Origin: Gnetum montanum
Lineage: Eukaryota > Streptophyta > Gnetopsida > Gnetales > Gnetaceae
Direction of reading: 5' to 3'
DNA length: 64,000 nt
Assembly: GCA_015680685.1 (NCBI GenBank)
Contig: MNCI01010140.1
Coordinates: 84,907 to 148,906, forward strand
Of this stretch, positions 45,685 to 57,530 are shown in pieces. Position numbers and translations under genes: made by a program. The notes below the pieces were generated by a model that saw nothing but the letters and a program-made list of their open reading frames with translations, was not told the origin of the DNA and searched no databases. Numbering within the stretch: the stretch's first letter is position 1; each line of letters opens with the position of its first letter.

Positions 45685-48430
45685 ATGGCCCCAAAAAGAG
45701 GAGCATAGGGAGAACCTTCATAGAGAGTGTCTAAAAGCCTAAGAGTTGGTAGTAGATAGTAGGGTGAGCTAGCAGAGCATGAAAAATAGGAATCCCAATC
45801 TTTTAACAACCATCAAGAGGCACCTATTACTGGATAGTTAGTCCAAGGAGAGGTGGTAGAACCACTAGCTATCGTGCAAGGACAATGTCTAACATTGCTC
45901 CTTGAATGCCTTATAGTCATCCAAGAAAAGTTCACATTGACCATGGTTATCATGGAGATGAACTTCAATTTTTTCATGGAATTTTCCCCAGAAGTGGTTT
46001 AGATACAACTCTAGGTGTTGTTGCTGTGACCTATTCTCTTAGATAGTGGCAACTGGTAGCTTGGCAAGATCCACCAATTTTGGCACAATAAAGACAAAGG
46101 CACCACTATCAATATTTGTGGAGTCAATGTCTCATTCTTAGTTAAGGAAATTACAGTAGCTCTTAATTTGCCAAATGAAGGAGCTAATGTAGCCCATTTG
46201 TCCACCAGGTTTGACCTCGACACCAGGAAGCTATGGCTGAAACAACCATATGGCAAGGAGGATAAAATGTATAGTGAATTAAATCTAGAGAAAAGGACAT
46301 ACTTTAAGATTGATACATATCATCTCTTGTTGATCAAATGTCCTAGCAGGATCTCAACACATGTAGCTAGGGAAAGTGCTATTTTAATGGGCAAATACAT
46401 GGCCAACCTTCCTCAGTTCTATTACATAGAAATTTAGAGGTGATTCAAGGAGATAAAGGTAGGGAAGGCAACGCTTCCATTTCTTTGCCTAATTAGAAAG
46501 CTATGAAAGTGCACTAGAATCTTGGGGTACACAAAAGATGTTCCTAGAAAGTCTCAAAATGCTTCCTTTGCTGAACCCCTGAAACCTATGACACTAAGGA
46601 AAGACCTTGGTGAAGAACAAGAACTGGAGAAGGAAGTAGAACCAGAAATAGAAGTGTAACATGAGCCTAAATAGCACCCTGAAATACAAGCTTTTCCACC
46701 ACTACCACCACAAGATTACAGACCCTCAATGAGCCATCTACAAAAAATTGCTGAAGCCATTAGTTGGGGAAGTAGGGATGAGTCTAATCTTGTCAAAGTA
46801 ATCAATGATGCTATATAGCCCACCATTTCAATTGACATGACAATTGGAAAAATTTCATTATAATCAGGAGGAAAATCCCAGTGGTGTAGGAAAATCTCTA
46901 GAAATGCCATATCCTTCCAAGTGATGCTTGAGATAGGAGAAGGTGCCACAGTCATGGTAATGTAGCATTAATATGTAGTAGATGCAGCAAAAGTAATAAT
47001 GAATCATATCAAGGAATCATTCAATGTGCCTATTGTGCCTCCAATAGATCTAATGGGGACCATAGATGTTCAAATGTTCACTAGAACTTCGATGACTCCT
47101 ATAGCACATGAGGACATGTTAGATCGACTACTATAGATAGGGCATGTGATGATTACTTTTCTTGACATCCCCAATGATGTCATTATAGCACAATCAAACC
47201 TCATAGCCACCAAGGAAAAATTGATCATGGTAAAGACCAGGATGGAGCATGTAGAAGTGGAAGTGCACAAGTTGCAACAAGAGCTATTTGCCCTAAGAGC
47301 TAAATAATGGGACCTTACCTAGTTTATTGTGCCTAATCAGCTAGAACAATTCAGGATAAGGCTACCGGCCAACCTGATTTAGGAGAACAAAGCTATAGAG
47401 TAAGAGAAGAAAAAGGTGGTATGGAATGCCTCTACAATTGAATCATAGACCTATGACCACAAAATGGCATTGACCACTACAAAAGAAGAAAACTAGAAGC
47501 TCATCTTAAAAAATTCAAGGTTGACCGCAATTAAAAAGTAAAATAATATTTTAGAGGAAAGTGTCCACTAGTTGCAAGAAAAACTAGTGAGGATCAACTA
47601 GGACATCAATAAATTGGCTAGGAAAAATAGAATCCTCTTAATAGAGGAGGTTTGCACCATTCGATAGAAGTCAGTAATTGGAATTAGAGTGTGGCAAAAT
47701 AAGGCCAAGAAACATGAAAAGCTAAAGGAATACTTTTACAACCATGTAGGCATGTATAAGAAAATAAATGAAAAGGAAATCTAGATGGCTAAAGCCAACA
47801 TTGGAGCCATGTTAGCATGAAATCCAATAGGCAACCCATCTTGTATAGCTATGCTCTGGTCCATCAGGTAGAAGTGAAGAATAAAGACTTGTAGATTGAG
47901 GATTTGAAAGAGTACATGGTGTTGGCTAACCTTAGATATACCAACATCACCATGTTAATAATAGGTTGGCCTAGAAGTGAGCTAGAGAAGTAGGTAACAA
48001 CCACCTATGCATTGTATAAAAGAGAGTTTGCAGATAGAAAAGATGTTTTGCAAAAGCTCCATGTGGCAAACTAGAAATTGAAGGTGGTCAAAGCTAGCTA
48101 CCATGGATAGAGGGATGTCACCTTAGACCTAGCTAAGAGATTAACAAATTATCAAGAATTAAGAGAAAAAGATAGGGCCTTTGAGAAAGAATAATGGTAC
48201 TTTGTAGCCTAGTACGTAAAGGCCAACAAAATATTTTTGCAGCTGCCATGCCCTTGGGATGTACTGATACCAACATACATTAGTTTAGTAGCTTGAACGA
48301 TTCATGATCCAAAGATAGAAGAGGAGAACTTGTAGGCATTGATTAATTGCTACAAATTTCACAAGCTTGGAGACAAAGGAAAGCACCCAATGGAAGAGCC
48401 ACTACCTTTGGGAACCACATGAGCTTCCTT
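45685..48430 (+). pseudogene. ORF2 of element G: unknown N-domain plus long coiled coil
   Basis: Opens at ATG 45685 with MAPKRGA. A globular part is best seen at 46110-46437 (VNVSFLVKEITVALNLPNEG, RKLWLKQPYGKEDKMYSE, RTYFKIDTYHLLLIK, then YMANLPQFYY). From about 46700 the sequence is K/E/L/Q-rich with a heptad-like pattern for over 1.5 kb (such as HVEVEVHKLQQELFALRAK and VHKLQEKLVRI after bridging stops). I recognise no family. Element E carries a homologous ORF with the same start and the YFKI--YHL block, so it is a trait of the family rather than chance. The position between gag and the 3' LTR recalls extra ORFs of some OTA elements, but no transmembrane or envelope feature was seen. Confidence 0.7.
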
Positions 48431-48613
48431 GAGTTGTGTCTTATAATTTTGTATCCAATTTTTTTACAACACCACTATAGCATGTATAGGTCCATTTTTT
48501 TGTTTGTCTAAGTTAGTCAATAATTCCATATATTTCCACTAATTTTTGTAAAGAACATTTTCCTCATTTTGTTTAACTTGAGGATGAGTCTTCATTCAGT
48601 TGTGTGGGTATGA

Positions 48614-49317
48614 TGAGTGATCATTGTGTTAGCCTCAATATTGGATACTTGATATTGAGGCTTTGATATCATATATGTGATATTGGGTCCCAAGAAATGA
48701 TGTTAGATATCTGATATCTCTCTTCTGTGTTAGCCTATAAATACAACACTTGGGTGCATGGTTGGGACATAGTTTTAGTTCTTAGTTTTTGATAATATTT
48801 CTTAGATTTTTGCATTCAAGTTCTGTTATTCCTAGTGCATGCCTATAGTGTGATGTTTATAATCGTACAACACCTTTGTTCAAGTGTGATGTACTTGGAC
48901 ACATTACATGATTGGAAATAAAGATTNCAGCAATGTATTATTTGGCACACCCAGTGATGTATACTTGGTAATCCCAGTGGTATTACATGAAGTCCAAGGA
49001 ATGTATGAACAATTAGTCATGGATACTCATCTCATGTAGGCTAGTTTAGGTTTTACTTTTCATTGTTCATTAACTTAATTAATTAATCTCTTTATTTTCA
49101 TTAGGAGTAGCATAGGATTAGACAACATCATAAATCTCACTTTGGACTAAATCATACGTGACAAAGTAACCATTATTCCAAGTGGTAAAATAGTGAACTG
49201 CAATTAAAGCATAAGGATTTAGATGCACAACTAGTCCCATCCATAGAATTTGATGGGATTGTGCATGAACACTTGTGATTCATATGGTTGAGTGTAGAGG
49301 TACCTCACCGGTCATCA
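48614..49317 (+). repeat. 3' LTR of element G (shortened by an assembly break)
   Basis: Starts TGAGTGATCATTGTG and ends AGGTACCTCACCGGTCATCA. Compared with the 5' LTR it lacks about 173 bp (the equivalent of 40541-40713), exactly at the single N at 48927. The shortening is therefore probably an assembly artefact and not biology. Confidence 0.85.
48927..48927. other. Single N, probable collapsed gap
   Basis: One undefined base lies at the point where the 3' LTR loses about 173 bp relative to its partner, suggesting a join of unknown true length. Confidence 0.8.
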
Positions 49318-49590
49318 ATATTTATGTATTTTATAATTGTATAAAAAAAACATGTAATAGCACATACATTGCAATCTCTTATGGGGACACATGTAATGTT
49401 CACAATCATGTATACATGTCATAATCATTTATGGGATAGGTGCAACACTATATATAGAAAGTAATAAATGGCTTCTTATCATAACCTCAATAACCCAACA
49501 TCATGCCATATAGTTGTGATCTCCTTAGATAAGGATTGATTGTTGTAGCTTAATGTAACAAAAATGAAATAAATATGTTTGATATTTTAA
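49318..49590 (+). repeat. Older repeat D, right part
   Basis: Continues the match to 59940-60220 (GCACATACATTGCAATC, CATAATCATTTATG, CAACATCATGCCATATAGTTG, AAATGAAATAAATAT) begun at 39991-40223. A TATA-like ACTATATATAGAAAG near 49449 suggests an LTR or promoter origin. Confidence 0.75.
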
Positions 49591-52516
49591 TATTTTTTTC
49601 ATCCATTGCATGAAACAAAGGAAAACCCATGAGCTTTATTCATTGTACAAATACTAGAATCTACATGAACCATATTGTTTTAGGCTATGTAATTAAGGTA
49701 GTACTTTGATAGAGTCTAGATGCATTTGTGAAAGTAACAACTTAAAATACATAAAAACTGAAAAGTAAATTCACTTACCCAAGGGAGGAGGAGATATTTA
49801 AATAAATCATATTCCATGAGGCAAGAACTCTAATTTAAAACCAAATAATGATAAATATATATGTGAAAGATCATTTTGAATATTTATAGTTTTTGCAAAG
49901 TAATGATAAAGTTTCATTAATTCCTAAGAATCAATGGAGGTTTGTTAATTCCCAAGCATTAATAGAGATTCTTCAATGCCTAAAAATCAATGAAGGTTCA
50001 TCAATGTAGCCTTGGCCAATCAAAGTAAACTTTCAGCACTTAGACCCAAACCAAGGTAAGTAGGGGATGTACTAATGCAGAGGTGCACTAGTGTAGGGAA
50101 GTCAACACATCCCCATAATATGATTCCAAGTATTGAATCTAGATGAAATATAGAATTTAATGGAACATGTTGGAAGGATCTAAAGGCATACACCATAAGT
50201 TGGAGATATTCTAAGAAACTTAAGACATGCACACACACTAAAAGTATGATACAAGAAGGAAGGAAAAATACCTAAGAGACATAAATCACAATTGACATAC
50301 TAAGACTTCAAACATAGAATGTGTGAAATACTTCTTAAGTCCAAGGCTTGCAATAGACATACAAATATCAGTGGATTCCTTCTCATTTATCCATGACTAA
50401 GTAAAGCTAGTTCCATAAATTTAAAATCCAAGATATAAGAATAGGGATTATACACATGGTAAAAATTAATGTAGAGGAATTACAAATGAACAATACAAAT
50501 CATGCCTATGTTATAATACATGCCACCTCACTAATAATTTCTAGGGGATGATGGCTCAGGATAGAATTCCTTTGACATTCTTGCATGAAATAAGAAGAAG
50601 CTATAAGTAAAGGGTATGGGCATATGAAATCTCTATAACTATAACTCAAGGCTTATCATCCTAGCCTCATAGATGAGTCTCTAATGCATGTCATTCATAC
50701 CTACATCTTCTTCCATGTCATCCATCTTCCAATCATCTACTACCATCTTTTTTGATTCTTGTTTAGGAGTTCTTACTAAGCACATGCTTAATCTAAGATT
50801 AAAAGCATAATTGTCTACCTTGAGATCTCTATTTTAATGGAGATCTTTCAAGAATATGTGTTGGATTTGATTATTGATGTTGTTCCTCCTCTTCTTCTAG
50901 GACTAATTATTCTCTTACAGAAGCATAGACTGAGGATTAAAATCTTTGATTCTCCTTCTAAGTAGTTCTATAGAATCCAAAGCATAATTGCCTAAATATG
51001 ATGAGGTATGAAAATGCTAAAAATTAAAGGAGATCTCTAAGGTAGTATAATACCATTGTAAAAAATGGCCATAGGAATGATGATAAGTAATACCCTTAGA
51101 ACAATTTGAGAAATATAATCATAACTATGGAATCAAGGTGTGCATGGATACATAAAAATGAGGTGGAAATAATTTTAAATAATCACTAGAATTATGAAGC
51201 ACCTTCTCAATTTAGTGCCTCTATTCCATAATTTAATTACAAGTCACCTAGCTTAAACCACATCAATAATGCTAATGGGAAGAACAAGAAGAATAAATGC
51301 TTAAGAAAATCCCAATAAATTTAACTTATGGCTGAAACACAAAGAATTAAATACAAACAAGCCATAAAAGAGAGAGAGAAAAATAAAAAATTAAAATATC
51401 ACCTTGGATGACATCCAAATTCATGGAATTTAAATAATAATATTAAATTTTCTCATTTTCATGATCCAAGGACTAGGAAAGAGGGATTAGAGAGATGGAA
51501 GATTAAAAAATAGGCACAAGTAAGTTAAGGTGGAAATGAATTGTCATGATCAAATCTTAAAGCACTTAGAGTTGAAAACACACAAGTGGAGGATCAATAA
51601 AGTGTGTTATGCTATGTAATCACAACCATCTCTAGAAGATAAGCTTGAGCTCAGTCACTTATAATGCCATACCATCAAGGATTTACAAATGAATCCTTCT
51701 CATAGTAGGAATATACCTTTCTTTCTCTTGTAAAATCCATTGATTGGATACTTATGGATGCCTAATAATCAATGAGACATCAATATAAAATACAAGTCTA
51801 TCCTTTTGGATGGCCAAATCTTAATCTTTACTTTACTTGATTGAATTCCTACTAGGTACAACAATGCATAAGAATGGAAAGAAAGGTATGGAGAATAAAT
51901 AATGAACAAGAGGAAGAAGGTGAGAGTGCAACATCATTAGATCCATAGGCAATCATTTAATTAGGTCATGTAAGCACATGAGCACATTCTACATCCCATG
52001 CAAGATTCACTACTATGTCTTTTATTATTACTCCTCCACATAGTGGGAATAGGTCTTCAAGTCCTTCTTCTGAGTGTAAGGTCATATTTTATACTACTAA
52101 TGCCATCTATCCTTGATTAGTTTTAGTTTCTCATTGAATATATCTAGTTTACTAGTGATGAATAGAGAAAAAATGGATAGATGAATTTTTGTGTGTGGGC
52201 ATTCCTTTAATCAAAACTCCACTTTAGATTTGTTTAGTACTCTCACATCATCATCATATTTATAACTTATACATCAACCATTGGCCTATCAAGTGACCAT
52301 TCATAAAGCACATTAATTAATTTTCCCATTTATATATAAAGCATACTCAAAATAATATGAAAATAAAAATTGATTAATTATTAATATAAAAAATAAACAT
52401 CCATAGAAATCATACTAGAAAAATAATAAACGAAAATTGATAAATTTGTATGCTCAAAACATGCACATAAAATTATATCAAACTAAAAGTAAAAGAAAAT
52501 TAGAGAATGCTATATT
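49591..52516. other. AT-rich DNA, no gene recognised
   Basis: About 2.9 kb without a long frame, domain or repeat partner that I could identify. It contains short GA runs (51370-51380). The last 70 bp flank element B. Confidence 0.4.
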
Positions 52517-53089
52517 TGTGACATCTCGTTCTGGATGTCATAGAAAACATCAAATATATGTTATATTAGACATTATGCATAAGAAGACAATATACCAAAT
52601 TTGAAATATACGTAATATTCAACATTATGCATAAAGGAAATAACAAAGAGAGTGTAGAAAGAGAGAGAAAAGAATGCTTTATTAATATTGAATAGTGTAT
52701 CTAGATCATGCATTGAGAGTGTTCCTTGGAATTTTCTTCCTTTGGCATCTATCCCTTAGAGGCAATCCAACACTACCACCATAGTTAGGCCTATAACCCA
52801 ACTAGAAGGGATGGCTAGTCCATTTCCTATCTTACTTCACTTGGCTCTCATGACTTTTCTGTGCCAAGTCTACCACTCCATGCTAGCACAACCTCTAAAC
52901 TTGAGCATAAATGCCTTAGGTCAAATCCCCAAAGTTTACCTTAAGAGACATGTCTGTTATTACAACTTGCCCTTTCAAGTCTTAATTAGAACTATCCTTT
53001 TGGGTCTTGTTACAATAGCAATAACACTTGTTATGAAGAGGCACCATCTTCATTAGGCAACAACATCATTTGGGAATGGGGATGTGGCA
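52517..53089 (-). repeat. 3' LTR of element B, 573 bp
   Basis: On the plus strand it runs from TGTGACATCTCG to GGGGATGTGGCA. It matches 56952-57525 throughout and, more distantly, 60661-61175. Just outside (53090-53130, minus) a GAGGATGAATG then AAGAAGGG stretch acts as polypurine-like sequence in the style of chromovirus 3' ends. Confidence 0.9.
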
Positions 53090-53613
53090 ATATACCCTTC
53101 TTAGGTTTCATTCATCCTCGAATGAGTCTATGTTCACTATCTTTTTCAAATTCCAATGCTTTTGTTATGCTTCCATGCTCCAATAATTTGATTTCTCCTT
53201 TGAGCTTGGATATGTTTCTTACCTTTTTTGCAAACAAGATATGTGTAAGAATAATATACATGGAAAATTAAATATTAATTTCTTAATACTTACTTCATTT
53301 TCAAAGATAATGATAAGAAGTGAATTAAAGATCTACCAACCACCAACCACCAATCACCAATCTTAACCAGGGTCACACAATGTGCAACTCATATTTCATT
53401 ATCCAAGTGAAGGCAAGGAAAATTCTTTATTTCCAACTTCCATTAGCTTGGATATTTTACTTATCTAATTAAGATATAAATTAAACAATGAATAAAATAA
53501 CAAGATTATAAATAAAAGTAAGTGTGAGATACTTCCTAATCTTGATCAACCTCATGAATTGATGGGAGTAATTGTAATTCTACCATAAGTGGTATATGAT
53601 TAGATGGTCTTGT

Positions 53614-53916
53614 TCAAGATGGCAAGGCTTGATCTTGATTTTTCTCCACTTCTTCTTTAGAAATTAACTTTATTAACTTGGTAACTTGGAAAAATTTGAC
53701 ATCATACCAAATATAATCAAAAGTCTCAATGAAGAATTTTGTTGATCCATCCTCATTAATCGTAGTAGAGTAATTGAGGAATTGTGATTCTTGATGAGCA
53801 CTATCCATCAACATCATTTGTTCTTGAATTTTGAGATATGATTTATTTATTGAAGATTCAAAATAAGAAAAATATGCATTGGACAAGGGAGTTTCATGTT
53901 GAATTAATGGAAACAT
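53614..53916 (-). CDS. Conserved ORF of element B (unknown function)
   Basis: An open frame of 100 codons begins MFPLIQHETPL and ends in a charged tail KEEVEKNQDQ. No domain, signal peptide or membrane segment was recognised. In element C the same region (61905-61630, minus) aligns codon by codon without an indel. It keeps blocks such as INK-x-x-L-x-IQE, M-LMDS, FFI-T and LKEEVE, although it has four stops. Absence of frameshifts over about 85 codons argues that the frame was once translated. It could be a family-specific accessory protein or the remnant of a gag. I call it uncertain. Confidence 0.5.
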   Translation of the reverse strand: MFPLIQHETPLSNAYFSYFESSINKSYLKIQEQMMLMDSAHQESQFLNYSTTINEDGSTKFFIETFDYIWYDVKFFQVTKLIKLISKEEVEKNQDQALPS

Positions 53917-55321
53917 ATTCTTTCAATAAAGTTCATCTTCCAAGGATTCCTATACACAAAGGACAATTGGCACTAGATCACTATAACTTAGGAATAACTT
54001 ATTCTTCAAAATTTCTTCTATTTGCTTAATCAAGTATCCTCCTTGACATAGTCTAACATATGAACATGTTAATTTGACAATCAAATGTGTTTCAACCATG
54101 CATATACATCTTCCAGATAGATGGACTTTTATAATCACTACCAAGGCTATGTGATTTTTCTAAAATTTTGATTGCTCTTCCCTTCCCATCACTTGAAGTT
54201 TTGAAATTTCAAAAATCATATTTTACAAACTCCATTTAAATATTTGTACTAATTCAAGCTTGGATTCTTTATAAAAGATCACATAACCATCCATGTTATG
54301 ATTTCTACAATATGTTAATTTGTATGGCTCCAAAGAAGAACATCCACAAGAACTTTTTTACCTATAAATACCTCTATATTCCATTTTTCAAAATCTGGTT
54401 GAAATTGATATGGAAATTCCCATGGAAAGACTTCTTGTAGGAAAAAAGAATTTGCATCCAAATCTTGTAACTCTGCTAAGATGCATGGATATCAATACTT
54501 ATGGAAATCCAAAGCCTACGTGGACATAACAGATTGTTTCTCACTTGTTGGGGATCTTGCAAGCATGTTGTATGTTGTGACTTTCATTCTCATTCTTGGA
54601 TTCTCTTCTGAATCATTTCTCGCAATGAGTATCATACTCCTTATTGAAATGAGATTTTGGGTCTCCATGTTATTTTGCCATATGTTTTGATTGTAGGATG
54701 GATTGATATACATCTTCTTAATCATTGAAGACCATTCTATTTCATCAACTAATTCTCCAACTGATATACCAACTAATTCATTGCTTGATAATTAACTGAT
54801 ACTGATACATTCTTCAACTAATTTTATGAATATTAATTGCATTATCTAAATCTTAATAGCATTTCTATCTCCCTTAAGAAACTGACTCCAACAATGTAAC
54901 TAATGACATGCCATAGTGATCTTAAGCTCACAAAAAGGTTAAATTCATGGTCTCAACAAGGGATAATTAGTTATCCCTATATTGTCAATTTATGGTAACA
55001 TGTCATGATATCATTGAATCATTGGCTACTCAAATGATAAATATAACCTTACCATTGAGTTCAGAAGGGTGAAAAATGTTGGAAATGACTATTCATATGT
55101 TGAAAACGGACATAGTATGCTCAAGTTGTGTGAAAATTAAAATTTTGAGGATCTTGAGGCACTATATTGGACAAGGAGCAAAAACTAATTTTTGGGATTC
55201 TTTGGAATGGATTTGAATTCACTATTATGTCTAGAAGATTGAAATCTATAGGAAATGACTTTTTGATTATTAAAAAAAGCTTTCCAAATCAAAAGTTATG
55301 GCTTCTAAAGCTTTAAGACAC

Positions 55322-55440
55322 TTAGCACAAAAAATGAGACTTCCTGAGAGGTCATCCATCCCAATACTACTCCAGAACAAGCACACTTAATTATGAAATT
55401 CTTATTTTACATGTTTCCAATGCATTAAATTCTATTTTAA
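55322..55440 (-). repeat. 5S rRNA-derived segment in the leader of element B
   Basis: On the minus strand, from TTAAGT (55390) to AGGAAGT (55339), the sequence aligns without indels to plant 5S rRNA: GTGCTTG, GAGTAGTA, GGATGGATGACC (C box), AGGAAGT. The 5' half further up is decayed. It is in sense orientation relative to the element, as in element A, and the two copies differ from each other, so neither is recent contamination. Confidence 0.85.
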
Positions 55441-55479
55441 AATATTTTTTTTGTGTGTTCTTAATTTTAAAATAATGGC

Positions 55480-55610
55480 TTAATGATGGGAATCTGTCAA
55501 CTAATATAATTTCAAAATTTTTGTCAATTGATGGGAATTTCAAATTTTTTATTGGTTGATAGGAATTTCAAATTTTCCATCTACTAATGAAGATTTTTTC
55601 CATTTTGATG
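55480..55610 (-). repeat. AT-rich mini-repeats, about 27 bp, leader of element B
   Basis: Three to four units like CCTATCAACCAATAAAAAAT then TTGAAATT (minus strand), the same unit type as at 3345-3480, directly beside the 5S-like segment. Confidence 0.75.
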
Positions 55611-55638
55611 ATAGGCTATCAGTGTCCATGGGTGCTAG

Positions 55639-56010
55639 GATGGACCATTATGAATGGTGCCATTGGTGCTCGTAGTGCCCATGATGGATCATTATGAATG
55701 ATGCCATTGGAGCTTGTAGTGCCTACGATGGGCTATTATGAATAGTGCAATTAGTGCCCACGGTGCTTGGCATGGGTCATTATGAATAGTTTTTTTAGTA
55801 CCCATGGTGGACCATTATGGACAATGTTAGTGGTGCTCAGGATGGGTTATTATGAACAACATCATCAGTGTTTGTGATGGATCATTATGAACTATGTCAT
55901 CAGTGCTTGTGATGCCCAAGATGGACCATTATAAATGATGCTGTCAATGTCCATGGTGACCAAGATGGACCATTACAGATAGCATCATTGGTATCCATAG
56001 TGCTCAATGA
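55639..56010 (-). repeat. 44-45-bp tandem array in the leader of element B
   Basis: The plus strand repeats GATGGACCATTATGAATG then a GCCATTGGTGC-GTAGTGCCCA stretch, with starts at 55639, 55683, 55727 and 55771 (period 44), then less regular units to about 56010. On the minus strand the units share CATGG-CAC-ACCAATG phrases with the 45-bp array of element A and have the same place in the element, but the register is not identical. Confidence 0.75.
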
Positions 56011-56640
56011 AGGTAGCATAGTCAACAACAATGAAAAACGTAGCAAGGATTTCTGCTGATTGTAGGAAAAGATGTAGTGGTGGAAATAAGCATGGATAAT
56101 GCAGTGACATTAGTGGCACAAAATATATATGATGTAGACTGTCAATGACAGTTTTTGGTTTACAACACACAATAGTGGTAGGTGTTTCCAAGCGGTGGAT
56201 GGTGCAATAGTGGATTGCAGCATTAAATAGCTTGTGATGGAGTAGTAGCATGATGAAGTAGGAAGTGGGGTAGAGTGGTAGGGCATAATGCATGGTAGGC
56301 TGTGAGGTGTATCAAAGAATGTGACCCCTAAAATAAGAAAACATAGTAGGAGTAGGTGAGTAGTGGGAGTGTGGGGCAGTGAGTGGTGATCATGGAGGGG
56401 CTATGTGGGGCTTGTAGGAACTACATTGACCCCTAATACATGAGTAGTTCAATAGGTGTTGGCATCGCAGATTAGCATGCGGTAATAGTAGTGGAATTGG
56501 TTGAGGGTGTTGGTACTTAGAAGGGGCTACATGCCCTTTAGAGGGCCAATGTAGCCCAATGTAGGGCTAGCATGAATAAGACCTGTGTAGTCCCTACAAG
56601 GTAGCATGATCCTTGCACACCTTGATTTTTTTAAATTTTT
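56011..56640 (-). other. C-rich leader segment of element B
   Basis: The minus strand is rich in CCTAC, CACTAC and CCACTCC. It contains a 102-codon frame (56293-55985) without a domain, probably a composition effect. It is comparable in character to 1960-2286 and 3050-3340 in element A. Confidence 0.5.
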
Positions 56641-56933
56641 TATTACATATATATATTATTGTTTTATATATATATATTTAAACAATGATCTTAATTAACT
56701 AATATTTAAAGTATTAAGATGGGTAAGAGTTACATGGACTAGTGTATTCTTATCTTACCAACATCTTTTGCAAATGATGAATCTTGATGAGGCATAATCA
56801 GATATTCGTTAGTTAGTAATATCTATGAAAGAATTTTGTTGGTTGGTGATCCTTGATTCTTCCTAGTTCATGGATCTATGGTTTATCATTAGGTGGTAGT
56901 GAGTCCATGGTTCTAAATGGCCCTTGGGTCATG

Positions 56934-56949
56934 GTTTTCTTTGATACCA
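56934..56949 (-). promoter_or_regulatory. Primer-binding site of element B
   Basis: On the minus strand TGGTATCAAAG lies two bases after the LTR end TTTCACA. It matches the initiator-Met tRNA site TGGTATCAGAGC except for the tail, consistent with a chromovirus-type primer. Confidence 0.85.
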
Positions 56950-56951
56950 GT

Positions 56952-57525
56952 TGTGAAATCCCATTTCTAGATGTCATAGATAATGTCAAATATACATTAT
57001 ATTAGACATTATGCATAAGAAGACAACATATCAAATTTGAAATATATGTAATATTCAATATTATACATAAAGAAATTAATAGAGAAAGTGTAGAAAAAGA
57101 GAGAAAATAATTCTTTATTGATATGGAATAGTGTATCTAGATCATGATCTAAGAGTGTTCCTTGGGGTTTTCTTCCTTTGGCATCTATCCCTTAGAGGCA
57201 ATCTCATACTACTACCACGGTTAGGCCTATAACTTGGCTAGAAGAGATGGCCAGTCCATTTCTTATCCTACTTCACCTGGCTCTTGTGACTTGCCTATAC
57301 CAGCTTCACAACTCCATGTCTGCATGACCTATAAACCTGGGTATAAATGCCTTAGGTCAAACCCCTAAAGGTTACCACAAGAGACACATTCGTTATTACA
57401 AGATGCCCTTTTAGGTCTTAATTACAACCACCCTTTTAGGTCTTGTTATGATAATAATAATACTAGTTATGATTTCTCACCATCTTTGTTAGGCAATAAC
57501 ATCATTTGGAAATGGGAATGTGACA
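56952..57525 (-). repeat. 5' LTR of element B, 574 bp
   Basis: On the plus strand it runs from TGTGAAATCCCA to GGGAATGTGACA. On the minus strand it carries the TTTGACCTAAGGC, GCAGACATGGAGTTG and GGCCTAACCGTGGTAG blocks that recur in the LTR of element A (7811-8310). Confidence 0.9.
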
Positions 57526-57530
57526 ATATT

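Larger units (their letters stand above)
40224..49317 (+). mobile_element. Element G: 9.1-kb pol-less LTR retrotransposon with gag and ORF2
   Basis: It has two LTRs (880 bp, and about 704 bp with an assembly break), a primer-binding site and a gag related to OTA element F. In place of pol it has a spacer and a roughly 2.7-kb second ORF of unknown function. No RT, RNase H, integrase or protease block was recognised. This fits a large non-autonomous retrotransposon (LARD-like) that would need enzymes from a relative such as F. It lies inside an older repeat whose halves are at 39991-40223 and 49318-49590. A clean target duplication is not visible (TTTTA left, ATATT right). All ORFs are decayed, with stops mostly TAG and TAA. 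Confidence 0.8.
52517..57525 (-). mobile_element. Element B: complete-ended 5.0-kb non-autonomous LTR element, minus strand
   Basis: Two LTRs of 573 and 574 bp frame about 3.9 kb of internal sequence. A perfect 5-bp target duplication ATATT lies at 52512-52516 and 57526-57530. A Met-tRNA-type primer site follows the 5' LTR on the minus strand. Internally, in order on the minus strand, are a C-rich leader, a 44-45-bp array, AT mini-repeats, a 5S-like segment, and then about 2 kb with one ORF (53916-53614) before the 3' LTR. No gag or pol block was recognised. LTR and leader are shared with chromovirus A, so B is best seen as its non-autonomous partner. The LTRs differ at roughly one base in six to seven by eye, so the insertion is old. 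Confidence 0.85.
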
